In this document: positions 46,539 to 57,029 of the stretch, one piece after another
Layout: every line of letters starts with the position of its first letter
Position numbering within the stretch: position 1 is the first letter of the stretch
From: Acidobacteriota bacterium
Lineage (GTDB): Bacteria > Acidobacteriota > Blastocatellia > RBC074
Length of the DNA: 64,000 nt
Assembly (NCBI GenBank): GCA_018269055.1
Contig: JAFDVI010000020.1
Span: 372,001 to 436,000 of the forward strand
Reading direction: 5' to 3'
Position numbers and translations under genes: made by a program
The notes under the pieces: generated by a model
The model's input: the letters and a program-made list of their open reading frames with translations, nothing else
What the model was told of the DNA's origin: nothing
Databases searched by the model: none

Positions 46539-47912
46539 ATGTCTGTACCGTTGAAACAACTTCAAGACAGTCTGCCCAATCAGGTGGACGAAGCGTTGGC
46601 CAAACACGTGCGCTCGGCGGAAAGCTGGGCGACTAAAGTCCGGCTATGGCTGGCACTGACCTCGCTCGTTGCGGCGTATTGGATGTGGAATCATCGTTCC
46701 GACGCCAGAACCATTTATCTGGCGTTTGCCGGTTTGTGGTTGGTGACAATGTTCGTTGTCAGCGCCTTGACCAAACGCAACGCTTCGGATTCCCTGGCCA
46801 CCAAAACGACTTTGTTTGACCTGACCATTGTCCACCTGGGATTGATTGCATTCGTTACCCAGGGACTATTCCCAAAAATTGGCGCGGGAGTGTTCCTCTG
46901 CTATTTCCCAATTCTGGCCGTTGCCGCGACTCGCTACCGAATGATGCTGGTGGTCCAATCGGCTGCGTACGCGTTGGTCGGCTACGGATTGATTTCGTAT
47001 TGGGCGGGCAGCCCGCCATGGTTCCGGTTATCGTTGCTGGCGGCAACCGCGTTTGTCTTTGCGGTGGGTTCGCACAAACCCAAAGACCTGATGGTTGGCA
47101 TCGCCAAAAACGCGGCGCAAACCGCCTTCGATCTGGGCAGCAAACAACGAGAAGCCGAACTGACGGAGCAGGTTCATCAACTGTTCATGCCGCCGCCGTT
47201 GCTGGATTTACAGACGATCTGGAGTTCCTCAAAACATGGCGCAGGAACGGAAACCGGCGGCGATTACTATCAGGTTTTTGAGACTTCGCGCGGCCCGCTG
47301 GCTGTGTTAGGCGATCTTTCCATTGCAAGCGGAAAGAACTTTGAAGCTTTGGCGGCGACAGGCGAACTGCATGCAACACTGACCAAAATCATCAACCGGA
47401 ATTCTGCCGAACCCAACCTGACGAGGATTCTGGATGAATTGAACGCCGAGCTTTATGAAAAACATTGCCCGTTCACCTGCATCCTAGCGCAATGGCAGGG
47501 CGACGAGTTGCGTTACGTCAACGCAGGCCATCTGCCGATGGTTCACCTGAACAAACCGCAGGGTTCTCAGACCACGTGGCATCAACAGTTGCCTGTAACC
47601 TGCGGCCCCGTCGGGGAAAGCGAAAGCGCAAAATTCGTCGAATCGGTCGTTCCCTTCCCTGCCCGCGATTTGCTGTTGATGTACACTGATGGAGCCTTTG
47701 CCAAGCTGACCAACGACCGCGAACAAGGTATCACCGAAATGGAAGCGATGGCCGAGCGCTTCAGCGGCGGCGAAGTCACTACGCTCTGCCATCGCGTGTT
47801 CGATTGCGGCCAGCCGGGCTACGACCCAATCAAAGATGACGCTACGGTCGTTGTCATTCGCCGCCAGCCAACGAAAGGTGAGGAGCCGAAACAGGCAGGT
47901 GCATCTTCGTAA
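46539..47912 (+). CDS. membrane-anchored PP2C/SpoIIE-type serine phosphatase
   Basis: 457 residues. About five transmembrane helices fill residues 38-185 (for example [19 protein letters not shown]), followed by a short linker and a SpoIIE catalytic domain. Metal-site motifs: [13 protein letters not shown] near residue 238, [17 protein letters not shown] near 256, [14 protein letters not shown] near 375 and [10 protein letters not shown] near 436. The second motif is shorter in Gly than the usual GDVSGKG but keeps its Asp. Such phosphatases act on anti-anti-sigma (STAS) proteins in partner-switching regulation. No STAS or kinase gene is adjacent. Confidence 0.88.
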   Translation: MSVPLKQLQDSLPNQVDEALAKHVRSAESWATKVRLWLALTSLVAAYWMWNHRSDARTIYLAFAGLWLVTMFVVSALTKRNASDSLATKTTLFDLTIVHLGLIAFVTQGLFPKIGAGVFLCYFPILAVAATRYRMMLVVQSAAYALVGYGLISYWAGSPPWFRLSLLAATAFVFAVGSHKPKDLMVGIAKNAAQTAFDLGSKQREAELTEQVHQLFMPPPLLDLQTIWSSSKHGAGTETGGDYYQVFETSRGPLAVLGDLSIASGKNFEALAATGELHATLTKIINRNSAEPNLTRILDELNAELYEKHCPFTCILAQWQGDELRYVNAGHLPMVHLNKPQGSQTTWHQQLPVTCGPVGESESAKFVESVVPFPARDLLLMYTDGAFAKLTNDREQGITEMEAMAERFSGGEVTTLCHRVFDCGQPGYDPIKDDATVVVIRRQPTKGEEPKQAGASS

Positions 47913-47916
47913 ACCG

Positions 47917-47991
47917 ACGGGGCGACGTGGAGACAAGGTGACTGGGCGAAAGTCCGTCTTCAATGTCTCCCGGTCTCCCCGTCTCGCCGTC
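47917..47991. repeat. imperfect inverted repeat before tsaD
   Basis: Left arm of GACGGGGCGACGTGGAGAC type and right arm of GTCTCCCCGTCTCGCC type, both about 27 nt with several mismatches. It ends just before the tsaD ATG, and a longer tsaD frame would be read from it. Confidence 0.55.
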
Positions 47992-47997
47992 AGATTT

Positions 47998-49086
47998 ATG
48001 TTGATCCTGGGAATCGAAAGTTCGTGCGATGAAACCGCTGCCGCCGTGATTGACGACGGCACGCAAGTCCTGTCGAACGTCATTTACTCGCAAATCGCCA
48101 CCCACAAACGATACGGCGGCGTCGTTCCCGAACTGGCTTCGCGCGAACATCTGGAAAAGATCGAAGGCGTTGTGGACGAAGCCTTGAAAAAGGCGGGAAT
48201 CAGCTACGCGCAACTCGATGGCATCGCCGTCACGCAAGGCCCCGGCCTGGTCGGTTCGCTGCTGGTCGGCATCAACTTCGCCAAAGCGGTCGCATTTGCC
48301 ACCGGCAAGCCGATCGTCGGCGTCAATCACATCGAAGGCCACGTGTATTCAACCGCCTTTGAATTTCCTTCGCCCGAATATCCTGCGCTAGCGCTGATCG
48401 TCAGCGGAGGCCACACCAACCTGTTCCTAATTCCCGAACCCGAAAAGTACAAACTCGTCGCCCGCACACGCGACGACGCCGCTGGCGAAGCTTTTGACAA
48501 GGTTTCCAAACTGATTGGATTGGGGTATCCCGGCGGCCCTGTGATTGATCGGCTCGCCGCACAAGGCAACAAACGCGCGATTATCTTTCCGCTGGCCGAA
48601 ATCAAAGAAAAAGACGGCAGCGGATTGAGTCTGGATTTTTCCTTCAGCGGGCTGAAAACGGCAGTGCTGCGCCACGTTCGCGAAAATCAGATCGAACCGG
48701 TCGCCGATCCCTCGAACCCTGGTCAACAGATTCTTGACCTCTGCGCCAGTTTTCAAAACGCCGTCGTTCGCGCGCTTGTCCGCAGCCTTCGCAAAGCCGC
48801 CGAACGTTACCGGCCGCGCACCATCCTGCTGGCCGGAGGCGTTGCCTGCAACAGCGAACTCCGCTCCGCGGTCCAAAAACTCGCCGACGAACTGAAGATT
48901 CCCGCTTACATTCCCTCGCCCATTTACACCACCGACAACGCTGGAATGATTGCGGCAGCGGCGTATCCCAAACTGCTGCGCGGAGAATCCATGGCGTGGG
49001 ACGCCAGCGCCGATGTCAGCCTGCGACTACCCAACATTGACGTTGTGGCAGCAAAATCGAAGCAGAAGCAGCGATATAGATTGTGA
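47998..49086 (+). CDS. tsaD: tRNA N6-adenosine threonylcarbamoyltransferase TsaD
   Basis: Transfers threonylcarbamoyl to A37 of ANN-decoding tRNAs together with TsaB and TsaE. 362 residues from the ATG at 47998. The N-terminus [20 protein letters not shown] is diagnostic. The metal-binding His pair is in [10 protein letters not shown] near residues 108-117, and [20 protein letters not shown] and [13 protein letters not shown] complete the ASKHA ATPase fold. Frames reaching back to 47836 overlap the phosphatase gene and a repeat, so are rejected. No tsaB or tsaE is seen here. Confidence 0.96.
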   Translation: MLILGIESSCDETAAAVIDDGTQVLSNVIYSQIATHKRYGGVVPELASREHLEKIEGVVDEALKKAGISYAQLDGIAVTQGPGLVGSLLVGINFAKAVAFATGKPIVGVNHIEGHVYSTAFEFPSPEYPALALIVSGGHTNLFLIPEPEKYKLVARTRDDAAGEAFDKVSKLIGLGYPGGPVIDRLAAQGNKRAIIFPLAEIKEKDGSGLSLDFSFSGLKTAVLRHVRENQIEPVADPSNPGQQILDLCASFQNAVVRALVRSLRKAAERYRPRTILLAGGVACNSELRSAVQKLADELKIPAYIPSPIYTTDNAGMIAAAAYPKLLRGESMAWDASADVSLRLPNIDVVAAKSKQKQRYRL

Positions 49087-49147
49087 GTTGGCCGTTTTGG
49101 TGTGGGCTTCACCGCGGATTCTGGCGAAGGAGATTTGAACTCAGACA

Positions 49148-49378
49148 ATGCCAACAGAAGCCAATCCGCCCAAAGTTTTCATCAGTTACAACCAAGATAC
49201 TCAAGAGCATTTCGACCGTGTGTTGCTGCTGTTGAAACACGGCACGCAAATGGGGCATTCGATTGCCAGATTGACCAGTACGAAATCTGCGAAGCCGATT
49301 TTGTATTGATCGTTTGCGCTGAGCAACCCGACTGTTGCTTGACCGCATCGAGGTGGCTCACTATACTCCAACACGAAT
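49148..49378 (+). pseudogene. degraded SEFIR (TIR-like) domain gene
   Basis: The first frame (49148-49309) starts NPPKVFISYNQDTQEHFDRV, the beta-A strand and BB region of SEFIR/TIR proteins. After that the homology jumps to another frame: AFDCQIDQYE and EADFVLIVCAEQ, the following SEFIR strands. About 14 residues expected between DQYE and EADFVL are missing as well. At least one frameshift and one internal deletion are therefore present. SEFIR domains in bacteria are usually fused to effector or STAND NTPase modules in defence or signalling; none remains here. Confidence 0.7.
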
Positions 49379-49975
49379 AGCAAATAGAGAGATTCCCCAA
49401 GAGCAAAAAGCTGAAGATAGATTTTAGGGATTGAATGCAATGATGATTGCCAACCAAAGAAATGATTTGCTTGTCAGGTTGATTTGGGGCACTGTGTTTG
49501 ATCCTGGAATACTGACGACACGCACACGAGACAAATCTCACCTCAATTTCGTGTGTCAGGCTTGTTTGAAATTCTCTCTCACAGCCCTGAAGATGGCAGC
49601 GAACAAGTGAATGAATATGGTGCTATCTTCCACATCGTCAAAGCAGCAATCTGCGGCTCCCCCTTTCTCGACACGAAATGCCGCAGTGGACGTACTCTTA
49701 AGCTTGGCCAATGGCCTTATCAATCATCATTTAATGAATTTCCGATGGCCAATTCGCAATAACTCAATTGAACGCAAGGAAACTTACGTAAGTGTCACGA
49801 TAACCAACAATCGCTTCAAGCGGCGTTTGCCGCCAGTACAGTTCATCCTGTTAAGCGAGTTGTGAAGCAAAGTTAGCTACTTGATTCACCACACGGTGGT
49901 GCTTAGACATCGAGTACTTCTCCCAAACTTACTTCATTGGACTCAGGAACTCATACGGAAACAGCAAAAAAAACT
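49379..49975. other. gap after the SEFIR remnant, no recognisable gene
   Basis: About 600 bp with only short open frames, none with a known motif and none with a good ribosome binding site. It is visibly more AT-rich than its surroundings. It could hold further debris of the gene that carried the SEFIR domain. It also includes the nusB upstream region. Confidence 0.5.
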
Positions 49976-50434
49976 ATGGGTGCTCGGCGTAGAGCGCGCG
50001 AATGTGCGCTACAAATGCTTTTCTCATTCGATGTGACGCGCCCGTCACTCGAAGAACTTTTGGACTCTTTCTGGGGAGAGTTGGCGGAAGCGTCGGAAGA
50101 AGTACGCGGATTTGCTAACGAATTGGCAGCGGGAACCATCCAACATTTGGATGAGATTGATGACCGCATCAAGCTTCGAACAGAACATTGGCGGATTCCT
50201 CGCATGGCCGTTGTTGATCGAAACTTGCTGCGAATGGCGGTCTTTGAATTTCTCTACCAACCCAATACTCCCAGAACTGTTGCAATCAACGAGGCATTGG
50301 AAATCGCCCGGCGATTTTCAACCAGTGAATCAACACAGTTCATTAATGGAATACTGGATGCGATTAAACGCGATCTGGAGACGCATTCGCCTCAAGAGTT
50401 GACAGCCGTCGGGCTAGCCCAACATATGGGCTGA
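49976..50434 (+). CDS. nusB: transcription antitermination factor NusB
   Basis: All-helical RNA-binding protein of rRNA antitermination; binds boxA with NusE. 152 residues from the ATG at 49976. The Arg-rich start GARRRARECALQMLFSFDV, ELAAGTIQHLDEIDDRI, HWRIPRMAVVDRNLLRMAVFE and the C-terminal TVAINEALEIARRFSTSESTQFINGILD are all typical. No good ribosome binding site is visible. A TTG at 49937 would add 13 residues. ribH, the common upstream neighbour, is absent; the decayed SEFIR region is in its place. Confidence 0.94.
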   Translation: MGARRRARECALQMLFSFDVTRPSLEELLDSFWGELAEASEEVRGFANELAAGTIQHLDEIDDRIKLRTEHWRIPRMAVVDRNLLRMAVFEFLYQPNTPRTVAINEALEIARRFSTSESTQFINGILDAIKRDLETHSPQELTAVGLAQHMG

Positions 50435-50451
50435 CGCGCTTCAGTTTTGAT

Positions 50452-50489
50452 GAATGGAAGAGCCGTTTTTTCCAAAAGCTCTTTCATTC
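50452..50489. terminator. hairpin after nusB
   Basis: Arms 50452-50463 and 50478-50489 (GAATGGAAGAGC and near-complement) with one mismatch. The loop contains TTTTTT, but no T-run follows, so function as an intrinsic terminator is uncertain. Confidence 0.4.
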
Positions 50490-50620
50490 CTCCGGCAAGA
50501 GATAAAATCTTTTCTCTCCCCCCAACCCTGATTTCCGACAATATTCCTTTCCAAGATTTCCGTTTTGATTACCGACAAATGCTCAAGTAAAATCCGTTCA
50601 AGCTCCGAGGAAACGGTTTT

Positions 50621-51865
50621 ATGAAACAGCACCCAAAATGTAAGCAATTTATTTTTGCGGCTTTTCTTGTCGCGGCTTTTTCATTATTTGTCGGCATTCC
50701 GACCTTCGCTCAAACTACAAGTCAGCAATCCCAGGATCCCATACAGCAAACGATCAAAATTCCGACCACGCTGGTCAACGTACCGGTGATTGTCACAGAT
50801 CGTTTTGGCCGATTTATCACTGGACTCAACCGTTCGGATTTCAATGTGCATGAAGACGGAATTTCTCAAAAAATCGAGGACTTCTCTTCCACAGAGGCCC
50901 CGTTCAATGTTGCCTTGCTGATTGACACCAGCAGAAGCACACAAAATAAACTCGGCCATATACGCAAAGCCGCCCTGGAATTCATCAAACAGCTTCAACC
51001 AAACGATAAGGTCATGGTCGTCACGTTCGATGAACAAGTTCGTTTCGTCAGTGACTTCACCAGCAATCGTGCTGAGTTGGAGCGTGCCGTGAAATCGTTA
51101 AAAAGCAGCTATCTGACAAGTCTTTACGACGCCATTTACCGGACAATCACCGAAAAAATGCTTCCCATCCAGGGACGTAAAGCGATCGTGCTTTTGACTG
51201 ACGGCGTTGACACTGCTAGCAAAAAAGCCACTTTTTCAAGTTCGCTGGACCTGGTTGCTGCCACAGGCATCATCAGTTATGCAATTCAATATGAAACCCG
51301 AAATGATGGCGCCCCCATCATGAAGCCTATTTTTCTGCCGGGACGACCATCGAATTCGTTTGTTTCGCAATCTGAAACGGGATCAACTTCTTTACAGGAC
51401 CAGACCAAGCCTCAACCGCAGCCTCCACCTGAGTCCAATCAACCATTTGTCAAAATCCCCTTTCAGACCGGTTCGATCTTTGGCGGAGCCCCTACATCAT
51501 CCAGCCCCAACCTGGAGCCTTCGACTCGTGTGAACTCTCAGATTCAACAACCTGTTCGGGACCGTTATTTGATTGCGGCAGACTTTCTTCGCAGTTTGGC
51601 AGCTCAATCCGGCGCTCGCTACATTCGGGCTGAAAATATTGAAAACACATCATTTGCTTTTCAATTGATTGCCGAGGAGCTGCGCCACCAATACACCTTG
51701 TCATACCTGTCCTCGAACGAACAGAAAGACGGTAAATATCGAAGCATTACTGTCAGAGTAAGCAATCCTGATTTGGTTGTCAGAGCGAGATTGGGTTACA
51801 GGGTTTCGCAAGAACAAGAAGAGGCTGATGGCGACAAAAAGCCCGCTGTTTTGCCGAGGCCGTAA
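50621..51865 (+). CDS. VWFA-related Acidobacterial domain protein (TIGR03436-like), exported
   Basis: 414 residues. Signal peptide IFAAFLVAAFSLFVGIPTFAQ, then the family's beta domain (TTLVNVPVIVTDRFGRFITG, SDFNVHEDGISQKIEDF) and a VWA domain with DTSRSTQ in place of the classical DxSxS MIDAS (Asp, Ser, Ser kept) near residue 102, and VLLTDGVDTASKK near 195. A Pro/Gln/Ser-rich insertion near residues 255-310 separates this from the C-terminal LRHQYTLSYLSSNEQKDGKYR hallmark. GAGGAAACGG precedes the ATG. Paralog of 23692-24789. Role unknown; exported. Confidence 0.9.
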   Translation: MKQHPKCKQFIFAAFLVAAFSLFVGIPTFAQTTSQQSQDPIQQTIKIPTTLVNVPVIVTDRFGRFITGLNRSDFNVHEDGISQKIEDFSSTEAPFNVALLIDTSRSTQNKLGHIRKAALEFIKQLQPNDKVMVVTFDEQVRFVSDFTSNRAELERAVKSLKSSYLTSLYDAIYRTITEKMLPIQGRKAIVLLTDGVDTASKKATFSSSLDLVAATGIISYAIQYETRNDGAPIMKPIFLPGRPSNSFVSQSETGSTSLQDQTKPQPQPPPESNQPFVKIPFQTGSIFGGAPTSSSPNLEPSTRVNSQIQQPVRDRYLIAADFLRSLAAQSGARYIRAENIENTSFAFQLIAEELRHQYTLSYLSSNEQKDGKYRSITVRVSNPDLVVRARLGYRVSQEQEEADGDKKPAVLPRP

Positions 51866-51928
51866 TCCGATAACTTTCTTTTTCCTGGCCAACGTCCTTT
51901 CTTACTAAACACGCTATTTCCTGAAAAT

Positions 51929-52167
<239 letters not shown>

Positions 52168-52173
52168 AATCGG

Positions 52174-52202
52174 AGTATAGTCACTTGTCGGTGTCGAGTC
52201 AA
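52174..52202 (-). promoter_or_regulatory. sigma70-type promoter of the candidate small RNA
   Basis: On the minus strand TTGACT (52202-52197), 17-nt spacer, TATACT (52179-52174). Start of transcription expected near 52167. One of the best promoter matches in the window. Confidence 0.75.
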
Positions 52203-52308
52203 GATTCCTTTAACTTTGTTTCATAAACTTTTTTCGGCTTTAATCCACTTGCCCTGGACTGGCAAAAGCTCGATTGAAATCAACGAGTTCTCTTTAGAGA
52301 GGTGCACC

Positions 52309-53272
52309 TTGAAAAATCGCAATTTCCAACTGATCGAAACGAATGGAATCCGCTTACGCACTGTGGTTGAAGGAAGTGGTCCTTTAGTCATTTTGCTTCA
52401 TGGCTGGCCGCAGTGTTGGTATTTATGGCGTCATCAGATTAATCCACTGGTCAATGCGGGCTTTCAAGTCGCGGTACCGGACCAGCGAGGATATTGCGGC
52501 AGCGACAAACCAGTAGAAATCGAAGCGTACAACATCATCGAATTAACCAATGATGTTATCGGGATTGCAGATTCTTTGGGCCACGAACAGTTCATCGTTG
52601 TCGGTCATGATTGGGGAGCGCCTGTTGCTTGGCATACTGCGTTATTGCAACCCGGACGTGTGAAAGCCGTCGCCGGGTTGAGCGTTCCATATACTCGCTG
52701 GAAAGCGCGGACGCTGACTCAGCAGCAATTTTTCGGCGACAACTTCTGGTACATGGTTTATTTTCAAAAACCTGGCGTTGCCGAGGCCGAATTTGAGGCG
52801 GATATTCGGAAAAGTTTGCGAATGATTTATTACTCCGGATCGGGCGATTTGCCGACGGGATTTCGTATCGGAAAGAAACCTGCCTCAGCAAAATTTCTCG
52901 ATGGTTTGCCTGATCCCGAACATTTGCCTGCTTGGCTGACAGAAGAAGATATGGATTATTACGTCGAACAATATCAGCAAAGCGGCTTTCGCGGGCCAAT
53001 CAATTGGTATCGAAACATTGACCGCAATGTCGAATTGACACCGCAGTTGGATTCCCTAGAAACCGGCAGAATTCAACAACCGGCCTTTTTCATCGCTGGG
53101 ACCAAAGACCCAGTGTTGAGGTTTGGCAGGCGACACGGTTCAGCGCATGGACAAATGGATGGTGGATTTACGTGGCAAAGTGTTGATCGAAGGCGCTGGC
53201 CACTGGGTGCAAATCGAACGCCCGGCAGAAGTGACGGAAGCGCTGCTCGGTTTTCTAAAATCTGTCGCCTGA
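52309..53272 (+). pseudogene. epoxide-hydrolase-like alpha/beta hydrolase, frameshifted near the C-terminus
   Basis: Starts at a TTG (52309) with AGAGG 6 nt upstream; KNRNFQLIETNGIRLRTVVE follows. Alpha/beta hydrolase motifs are good: LLHGWPQCWYLWRH, DQRGYCGSDKP and the nucleophile Asp in GHDWGAPVAWH. Up to AGTKDPVLRF (about 53124) the frame is intact; then one extra G in TTTGGCA shifts it. Removing it restores FAGDTVQRMDKWMVDLRGK and the catalytic His in EGAGHWVQIERP, ending at 53272. In the shifted frame translation would run on to 53469 into the antisense of qor. Either a recent inactivation or a sequencing error. Confidence 0.8.
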
Positions 53273-53294
53273 AGCTGCGCTTCCGATTTCAGGC

Positions 53295-54263
53295 TCAAGG
53301 AATCAGCAGCACCTTTCCAGTCGTCTTTCGACCTTCCAGTTGGCGATGCGCTTCGGCGGCATCGGCCAGCGGGAAAGTCTTTTCAATCCTCAGCTTCAGT
53401 TTCCCGGAGTTGATCCAGTCGAAGAGTTCTCCCGCTCGCCAGAGCAGTTCTCCGCGCGTTGCGGCATAAGCAGCAAGGCTTGGCCGGGTTAAAAACAGCG
53501 AGCCTTTTTGCGCGAGCAACGCTGGATCGAATGCCGCAACCGGCCCGCTGGATTGTCCGAACAGTGCCAGCATTCCGCGCGGCGACAAACAGTTCAGGCT
53601 TTTCAAAAACGTCGTTTGGCCAACAGAATCGTAAACGACCTGCACACCTTTGCCGTCAGTCAACCGCCGAGTTTCGGCTTCAAAGTCCTGTCCGGTGTAT
53701 AGAATGATGTCATCGGCTCCGGCTTTGCGGGCGAGTTGGGCTTTAGCTTCGGTCGAAACGGTTCCGATGGCGCGAGCGCCGATATTTTTTGTCATCTGGA
53801 TCAACAACAGCCCCACGCCGCCAGCCGCTGCGTGAATCAGCGCAGTTTCACCGGCTTTCAGATGATAAGTCGAGGTCACCAGGTAATGCGCCGTCATACC
53901 TTGCAACATCGCGGCGGCGGCTTGTTCGCTGCTGACTCCGTCAGGTACTTTGACCAGCCGCCACGATTGAACCGTCGCATATTCGGCATAAGCTCCGACC
54001 TGCATTGCATAAGCAACACGGTCGCCAACAGCAACTTCAGTGACGCCTTCGCCAACGGCTTCGACAGTTCCGGCGGCTTCCATGCCGGGAATGAACGGAC
54101 GCGGCAATGGATACAGCCCCGTGCGGTGATACACGTCAATGTAGTTCAACCCGACGGCTTCCAATTTGACCAATGCTTCGCCAGCTTTGGGCGCTGGGTT
54201 TTCGGCGTCGCGATAAACCAGCGATTCCGGCCCGCCACAGGTTTCGACAACAATTGCTTTCAT
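53295..54263 (-). CDS. qor: NADPH:quinone oxidoreductase, zinc-independent MDR family
   Basis: 322 residues. N-terminus [18 protein letters not shown], GroES-like part with [17 protein letters not shown] and [19 protein letters not shown], and the NADPH-binding Rossmann motif [12 protein letters not shown] near residue 146. [15 protein letters not shown] and [11 protein letters not shown] are hallmarks of the quinone reductase branch of medium-chain dehydrogenases, with no structural or catalytic zinc cysteines. Reduces quinones by single-electron transfer or reactive enals. CAGGAG precedes the ATG at 54263. The 3' end faces the frameshifted hydrolase. Confidence 0.93.
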   Translation of the reverse strand: MKAIVVETCGGPESLVYRDAENPAPKAGEALVKLEAVGLNYIDVYHRTGLYPLPRPFIPGMEAAGTVEAVGEGVTEVAVGDRVAYAMQVGAYAEYATVQSWRLVKVPDGVSSEQAAAAMLQGMTAHYLVTSTYHLKAGETALIHAAAGGVGLLLIQMTKNIGARAIGTVSTEAKAQLARKAGADDIILYTGQDFEAETRRLTDGKGVQVVYDSVGQTTFLKSLNCLSPRGMLALFGQSSGPVAAFDPALLAQKGSLFLTRPSLAAYAATRGELLWRAGELFDWINSGKLKLRIEKTFPLADAAEAHRQLEGRKTTGKVLLIP

Positions 54264-54390
54264 AGTTCTCCTGATTGATTTGAGTTTGGGGAATTTTGCC
54301 GGGCAAAGCTTGGCACAGTCGCCGAAAAAGGAAAATGGCTGCCCGAAAGTTCAAGCAGCCATATCTGAAGTTTGTTTTTCCAGCGATGTT

Positions 54391-54891
54391 TCAACGCCGC
54401 GCCTGACGCTCTCTGGCGTCGTCAATGTCTTCCACGGCGGCAGGCGAGGAAATAATCCCGCCTTTGATTTTCGGCGCGATGTCAATGCGGCCAAGCAAAA
54501 TTCGCTGCATTCGCTTCGGCAATACGAACTGCGCCGCGCGAACAATTTTGTTGACGATGGAAACCAGATCGCCACGGCCATCCCAGTGTTCCTGCAACAC
54601 CGCATCGTCCGTTCTGGCCAGCAACCGTAAAACGACCAGCGCGATCAGGTACAAATCATCTATCTGGCCAATGACCGGAATTACATCCGGCAACAAATCA
54701 AGCGGCGAAATCACGTAAGCAATCGCTCCGACCAGCATTGCTTTTTCCGCCAGGGGCACGCGCGAATCCTTAAAAAGCCTTCCCATCAGCAACAGGAAAT
54801 TGGGAATGAGCATAATCACGCTCTTCAAAAATCCTTTGGCTTCTTTGCGATTGTTGTACTGATCAATTCTTGCGATTTTGTTTTCTGCCAT
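54391..54891 (-). CDS. YkvA family (DUF1232) membrane protein
   Basis: 166 residues. The DUF1232 core is KAMLVGAIAYVISPLDLLPD near residues 50-69, followed by VIPVIGQIDDLYLIALVV, a short hydrophobic hairpin. The flanks are charged: a basic N-terminus and a C-terminal acidic/basic tail. A strong GGAGGAGG lies before the ATG at 54891. The function of the family is unknown; it is often found in envelope stress contexts. It stands alone between qor and the DUF971 gene, with 127 bp to qor. Confidence 0.9.
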   Translation of the reverse strand: MAENKIARIDQYNNRKEAKGFLKSVIMLIPNFLLLMGRLFKDSRVPLAEKAMLVGAIAYVISPLDLLPDVIPVIGQIDDLYLIALVVLRLLARTDDAVLQEHWDGRGDLVSIVNKIVRAAQFVLPKRMQRILLGRIDIAPKIKGGIISSPAAVEDIDDARERQARR

Positions 54892-55021
54892 GTTCCTCCT
54901 CCCACGAAAGCACGAAAGTAGCTTCGGTTGCCGAAGCGCGGCTTCAGATGGTTAAATGCCTTGCGTCGTTGCAAAGGGCGGCGCAATTTAACCATTCATG
55001 ACCAACTGATACAAACCTGTT

Positions 55022-55330
55022 ATGGCAACCGAAGTTCTTCCGGAATCGCTGGAACTGACGGACGGCGATTCCGTGCTGCAAATCGTGTGGGATGACGGCC
55101 ACGTCAGCCGTCTATGCCTGGCTGTACTGCGCGCGGATTGTCCCTGCGCCAGTTGCAAAGGCCACCATCCGTCGCAAAGCCTGAACCTGAAAGCCGAACA
55201 ATTCCCGGACATTCGCATTACCGACTTGGCGTCCGTCGGTCGGTACGCATACAGCATCAGTTGGAGCGACGGCCATAACACAGGGCTGTATACGCTGCGT
55301 TCGCTGCGCGATATGGAAAACTCTGCCTGA
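55022..55330 (+). CDS. DUF971 domain-containing protein
   Basis: 102 residues. The domain (gamma-butyrobetaine hydroxylase N-terminal-like, zinc- or iron-binding) is shown by LQIVWDDGHVSRLCLAVLRADCPCASCKG, here cut in two: IVWDDGHVSRL at residues 21-31 and DCPCASCKG at 40-48, with the metal-binding cysteines. YAYSISWSDGHNTGLYTLRSL closes the fold. Members are linked to Fe-S cluster biology in some bacteria. It is followed after 20 bp by an exported hydrolase, so probably the same transcript. Confidence 0.88.
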   Translation: MATEVLPESLELTDGDSVLQIVWDDGHVSRLCLAVLRADCPCASCKGHHPSQSLNLKAEQFPDIRITDLASVGRYAYSISWSDGHNTGLYTLRSLRDMENSA

Positions 55331-55350
55331 TCTGGAAAGAGGTATCTACG

Positions 55351-56235
55351 ATGAAACTGATTTTTCGCTGTTGCTTGATGGGATTTCTGCTGTTCGTTGC
55401 GCTTTCGATGCCACAAATCCAACAAGGCGCCGAACTCAAACCAGACGACCGCTTTGCCAAGCTGGATTCGATGAAAATCCATTACCAGAACTACGGCAAA
55501 GGCAATGAAGCTTTGATTTTTGTTCACGGTTGGACGTGCAATTTAACGTTCTGGAAAGCGAACATTCCCACTTTCGTTGGTCAAACGCGCGTTATCGCTG
55601 TTGACCTTCCCGGACACGGCCAGAGCGAAAAACCTGACCTTGCCTACACAATGAAGTTATATGCGCAAGCAGTGGAAGCCGTCATGCGCGATGCCAAGGT
55701 CTCCAGGTCAACGCTTGTCGGTCACAGCATGGGAGCGCCGGTTTTGTGGCAGTTCTATCACAACTTTCCGGAAAAAACGCGCGCGTTGGTGATTGTGGAC
55801 GGCACATTGAAAGCAATGGGCACGCGCGAATCCATGAAAGCCTTCCTCGATCCGCTGCGATTGCCCGCATACCGAGCCAACGCCGAAAAGACAGTTGATT
55901 ACCTGACGCAGGGGATGAAAGACCCCAAAGTGCGCGCCGAGGTCAAAACCGCAATGGTCAACGCCCCGCAACACACGATGGTCAGCGCATTTGAAGGCAT
56001 GTTGGATCCGACGATCTGGCCGACAGCGACCGATAAAATCAAAGTGCCGACACTGGCGATTATGGCGAACAACGGCAACTGGAATTCGGATTATGAAAAA
56101 TATGTCCGCGAACTCGTTCCCGGCATCGAGTATCAGCTTTGGTCCGGCGTCAGCCATTTTGTAATGATGGACGAACCTCAAAAATTCAACGAAACAGTGC
56201 TGGCATTTTTGAAGAAGAACAGTTTGATCAAATGA
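55351..56235 (+). CDS. exported alpha/beta hydrolase
   Basis: 294 residues. Signal peptide [20 protein letters not shown] with a Cys pair near position 7. The fold begins with [28 protein letters not shown], quoted here in parts (LIFVHGWTC with the oxyanion HG). Nucleophile Ser in [12 protein letters not shown] near residue 129, [11 protein letters not shown] before it, and the catalytic His in [11 protein letters not shown] near 271. A cap domain spans about 150-215. The substrate is unknown. AGAGG precedes the ATG. It overlaps rfbF by 4 bp (ATGA), an odd partner for a sugar nucleotide operon. Confidence 0.88.
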   Translation: MKLIFRCCLMGFLLFVALSMPQIQQGAELKPDDRFAKLDSMKIHYQNYGKGNEALIFVHGWTCNLTFWKANIPTFVGQTRVIAVDLPGHGQSEKPDLAYTMKLYAQAVEAVMRDAKVSRSTLVGHSMGAPVLWQFYHNFPEKTRALVIVDGTLKAMGTRESMKAFLDPLRLPAYRANAEKTVDYLTQGMKDPKVRAEVKTAMVNAPQHTMVSAFEGMLDPTIWPTATDKIKVPTLAIMANNGNWNSDYEKYVRELVPGIEYQLWSGVSHFVMMDEPQKFNETVLAFLKKNSLIK

Positions 56236-57029
56236 AGATAGTCATTTTATGCGGCGGAAAAGGAACTCGGTTGGGCGAACACGGCGCAACCGTGCCGAAA
56301 GGGCTGATCGAAATCGGCGGCCAGCCAGTGCTCTGGCACATTATGAAGCTGTACCAGCATTTCGGATTGAATGAGTTCGTCTTGTGCCTTGGCTTTCTGG
56401 GTAATGAAATCAAGCGGCATTTCACCGAGCATTATTTTCTGGATCGCGAGCCGCTGTACGGCGAACTGGCTCCGTCTGCTGATCTGACAGGTGATTTTCA
56501 ACTGCGCTGGCAACACGCGGACGGCAACGAATTGACCATCACCTTTGCCGACACGGGAAACGAAACCAACACCGGCGGACGTATCCAACGGATCGAACAA
56601 TATCTGGGAAACGACGAAACTTTCTGTGTGACTTATGGCGATGGTTTGTCGAACGTTGACTTGAAAGCGTTGATTGAATTTCACCGTTCGCACGGGCGGA
56701 CAGCAACGCTGACGGCGGTTCATCCGCGCTCGAATTTCGGGATTATCAAATTGAACGACGAATCCGCCGTCACGGATTTTGAAGAAAAACCGGTCATGCA
56801 GGAATGGATCAATGGTGGCTTTTTCGTCTTCAACCGCCGACTGTTTAAATACCTGACCGACGATTGCGTGCTGGAACGCGAGCCGCTGGAACGGCTGGCT
56901 GCCGAGCGGCAGTTGATCGCCTACCAGCATTCCGGCTTCTGGAAGTGCATGGACACATATAAAGACAACGTCGAATTCAATCAACTTTGGGATGCCGGGC
57001 AGGCGGATTGGAAAGTTTGGGACCAATGA
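56232..57029 (+). CDS. rfbF: glucose-1-phosphate cytidylyltransferase
   Basis: Makes CDP-glucose from CTP and glucose 1-phosphate, the entry to 3,6-dideoxyhexose sugars. 265 residues, typical. N-terminus [20 protein letters not shown] and [18 protein letters not shown] fit RfbF. The metal-site Asp is in [13 protein letters not shown] near residue 135, then [30 protein letters not shown] and [14 protein letters not shown]. The frame also extends upstream to 56139, but the ATG at 56232 overlaps the hydrolase stop and gives the family N-terminus. It overlaps rfbG by 4 bp. Confidence 0.94.
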   Translation: MKIVILCGGKGTRLGEHGATVPKGLIEIGGQPVLWHIMKLYQHFGLNEFVLCLGFLGNEIKRHFTEHYFLDREPLYGELAPSADLTGDFQLRWQHADGNELTITFADTGNETNTGGRIQRIEQYLGNDETFCVTYGDGLSNVDLKALIEFHRSHGRTATLTAVHPRSNFGIIKLNDESAVTDFEEKPVMQEWINGGFFVFNRRLFKYLTDDCVLEREPLERLAAERQLIAYQHSGFWKCMDTYKDNVEFNQLWDAGQADWKVWDQ

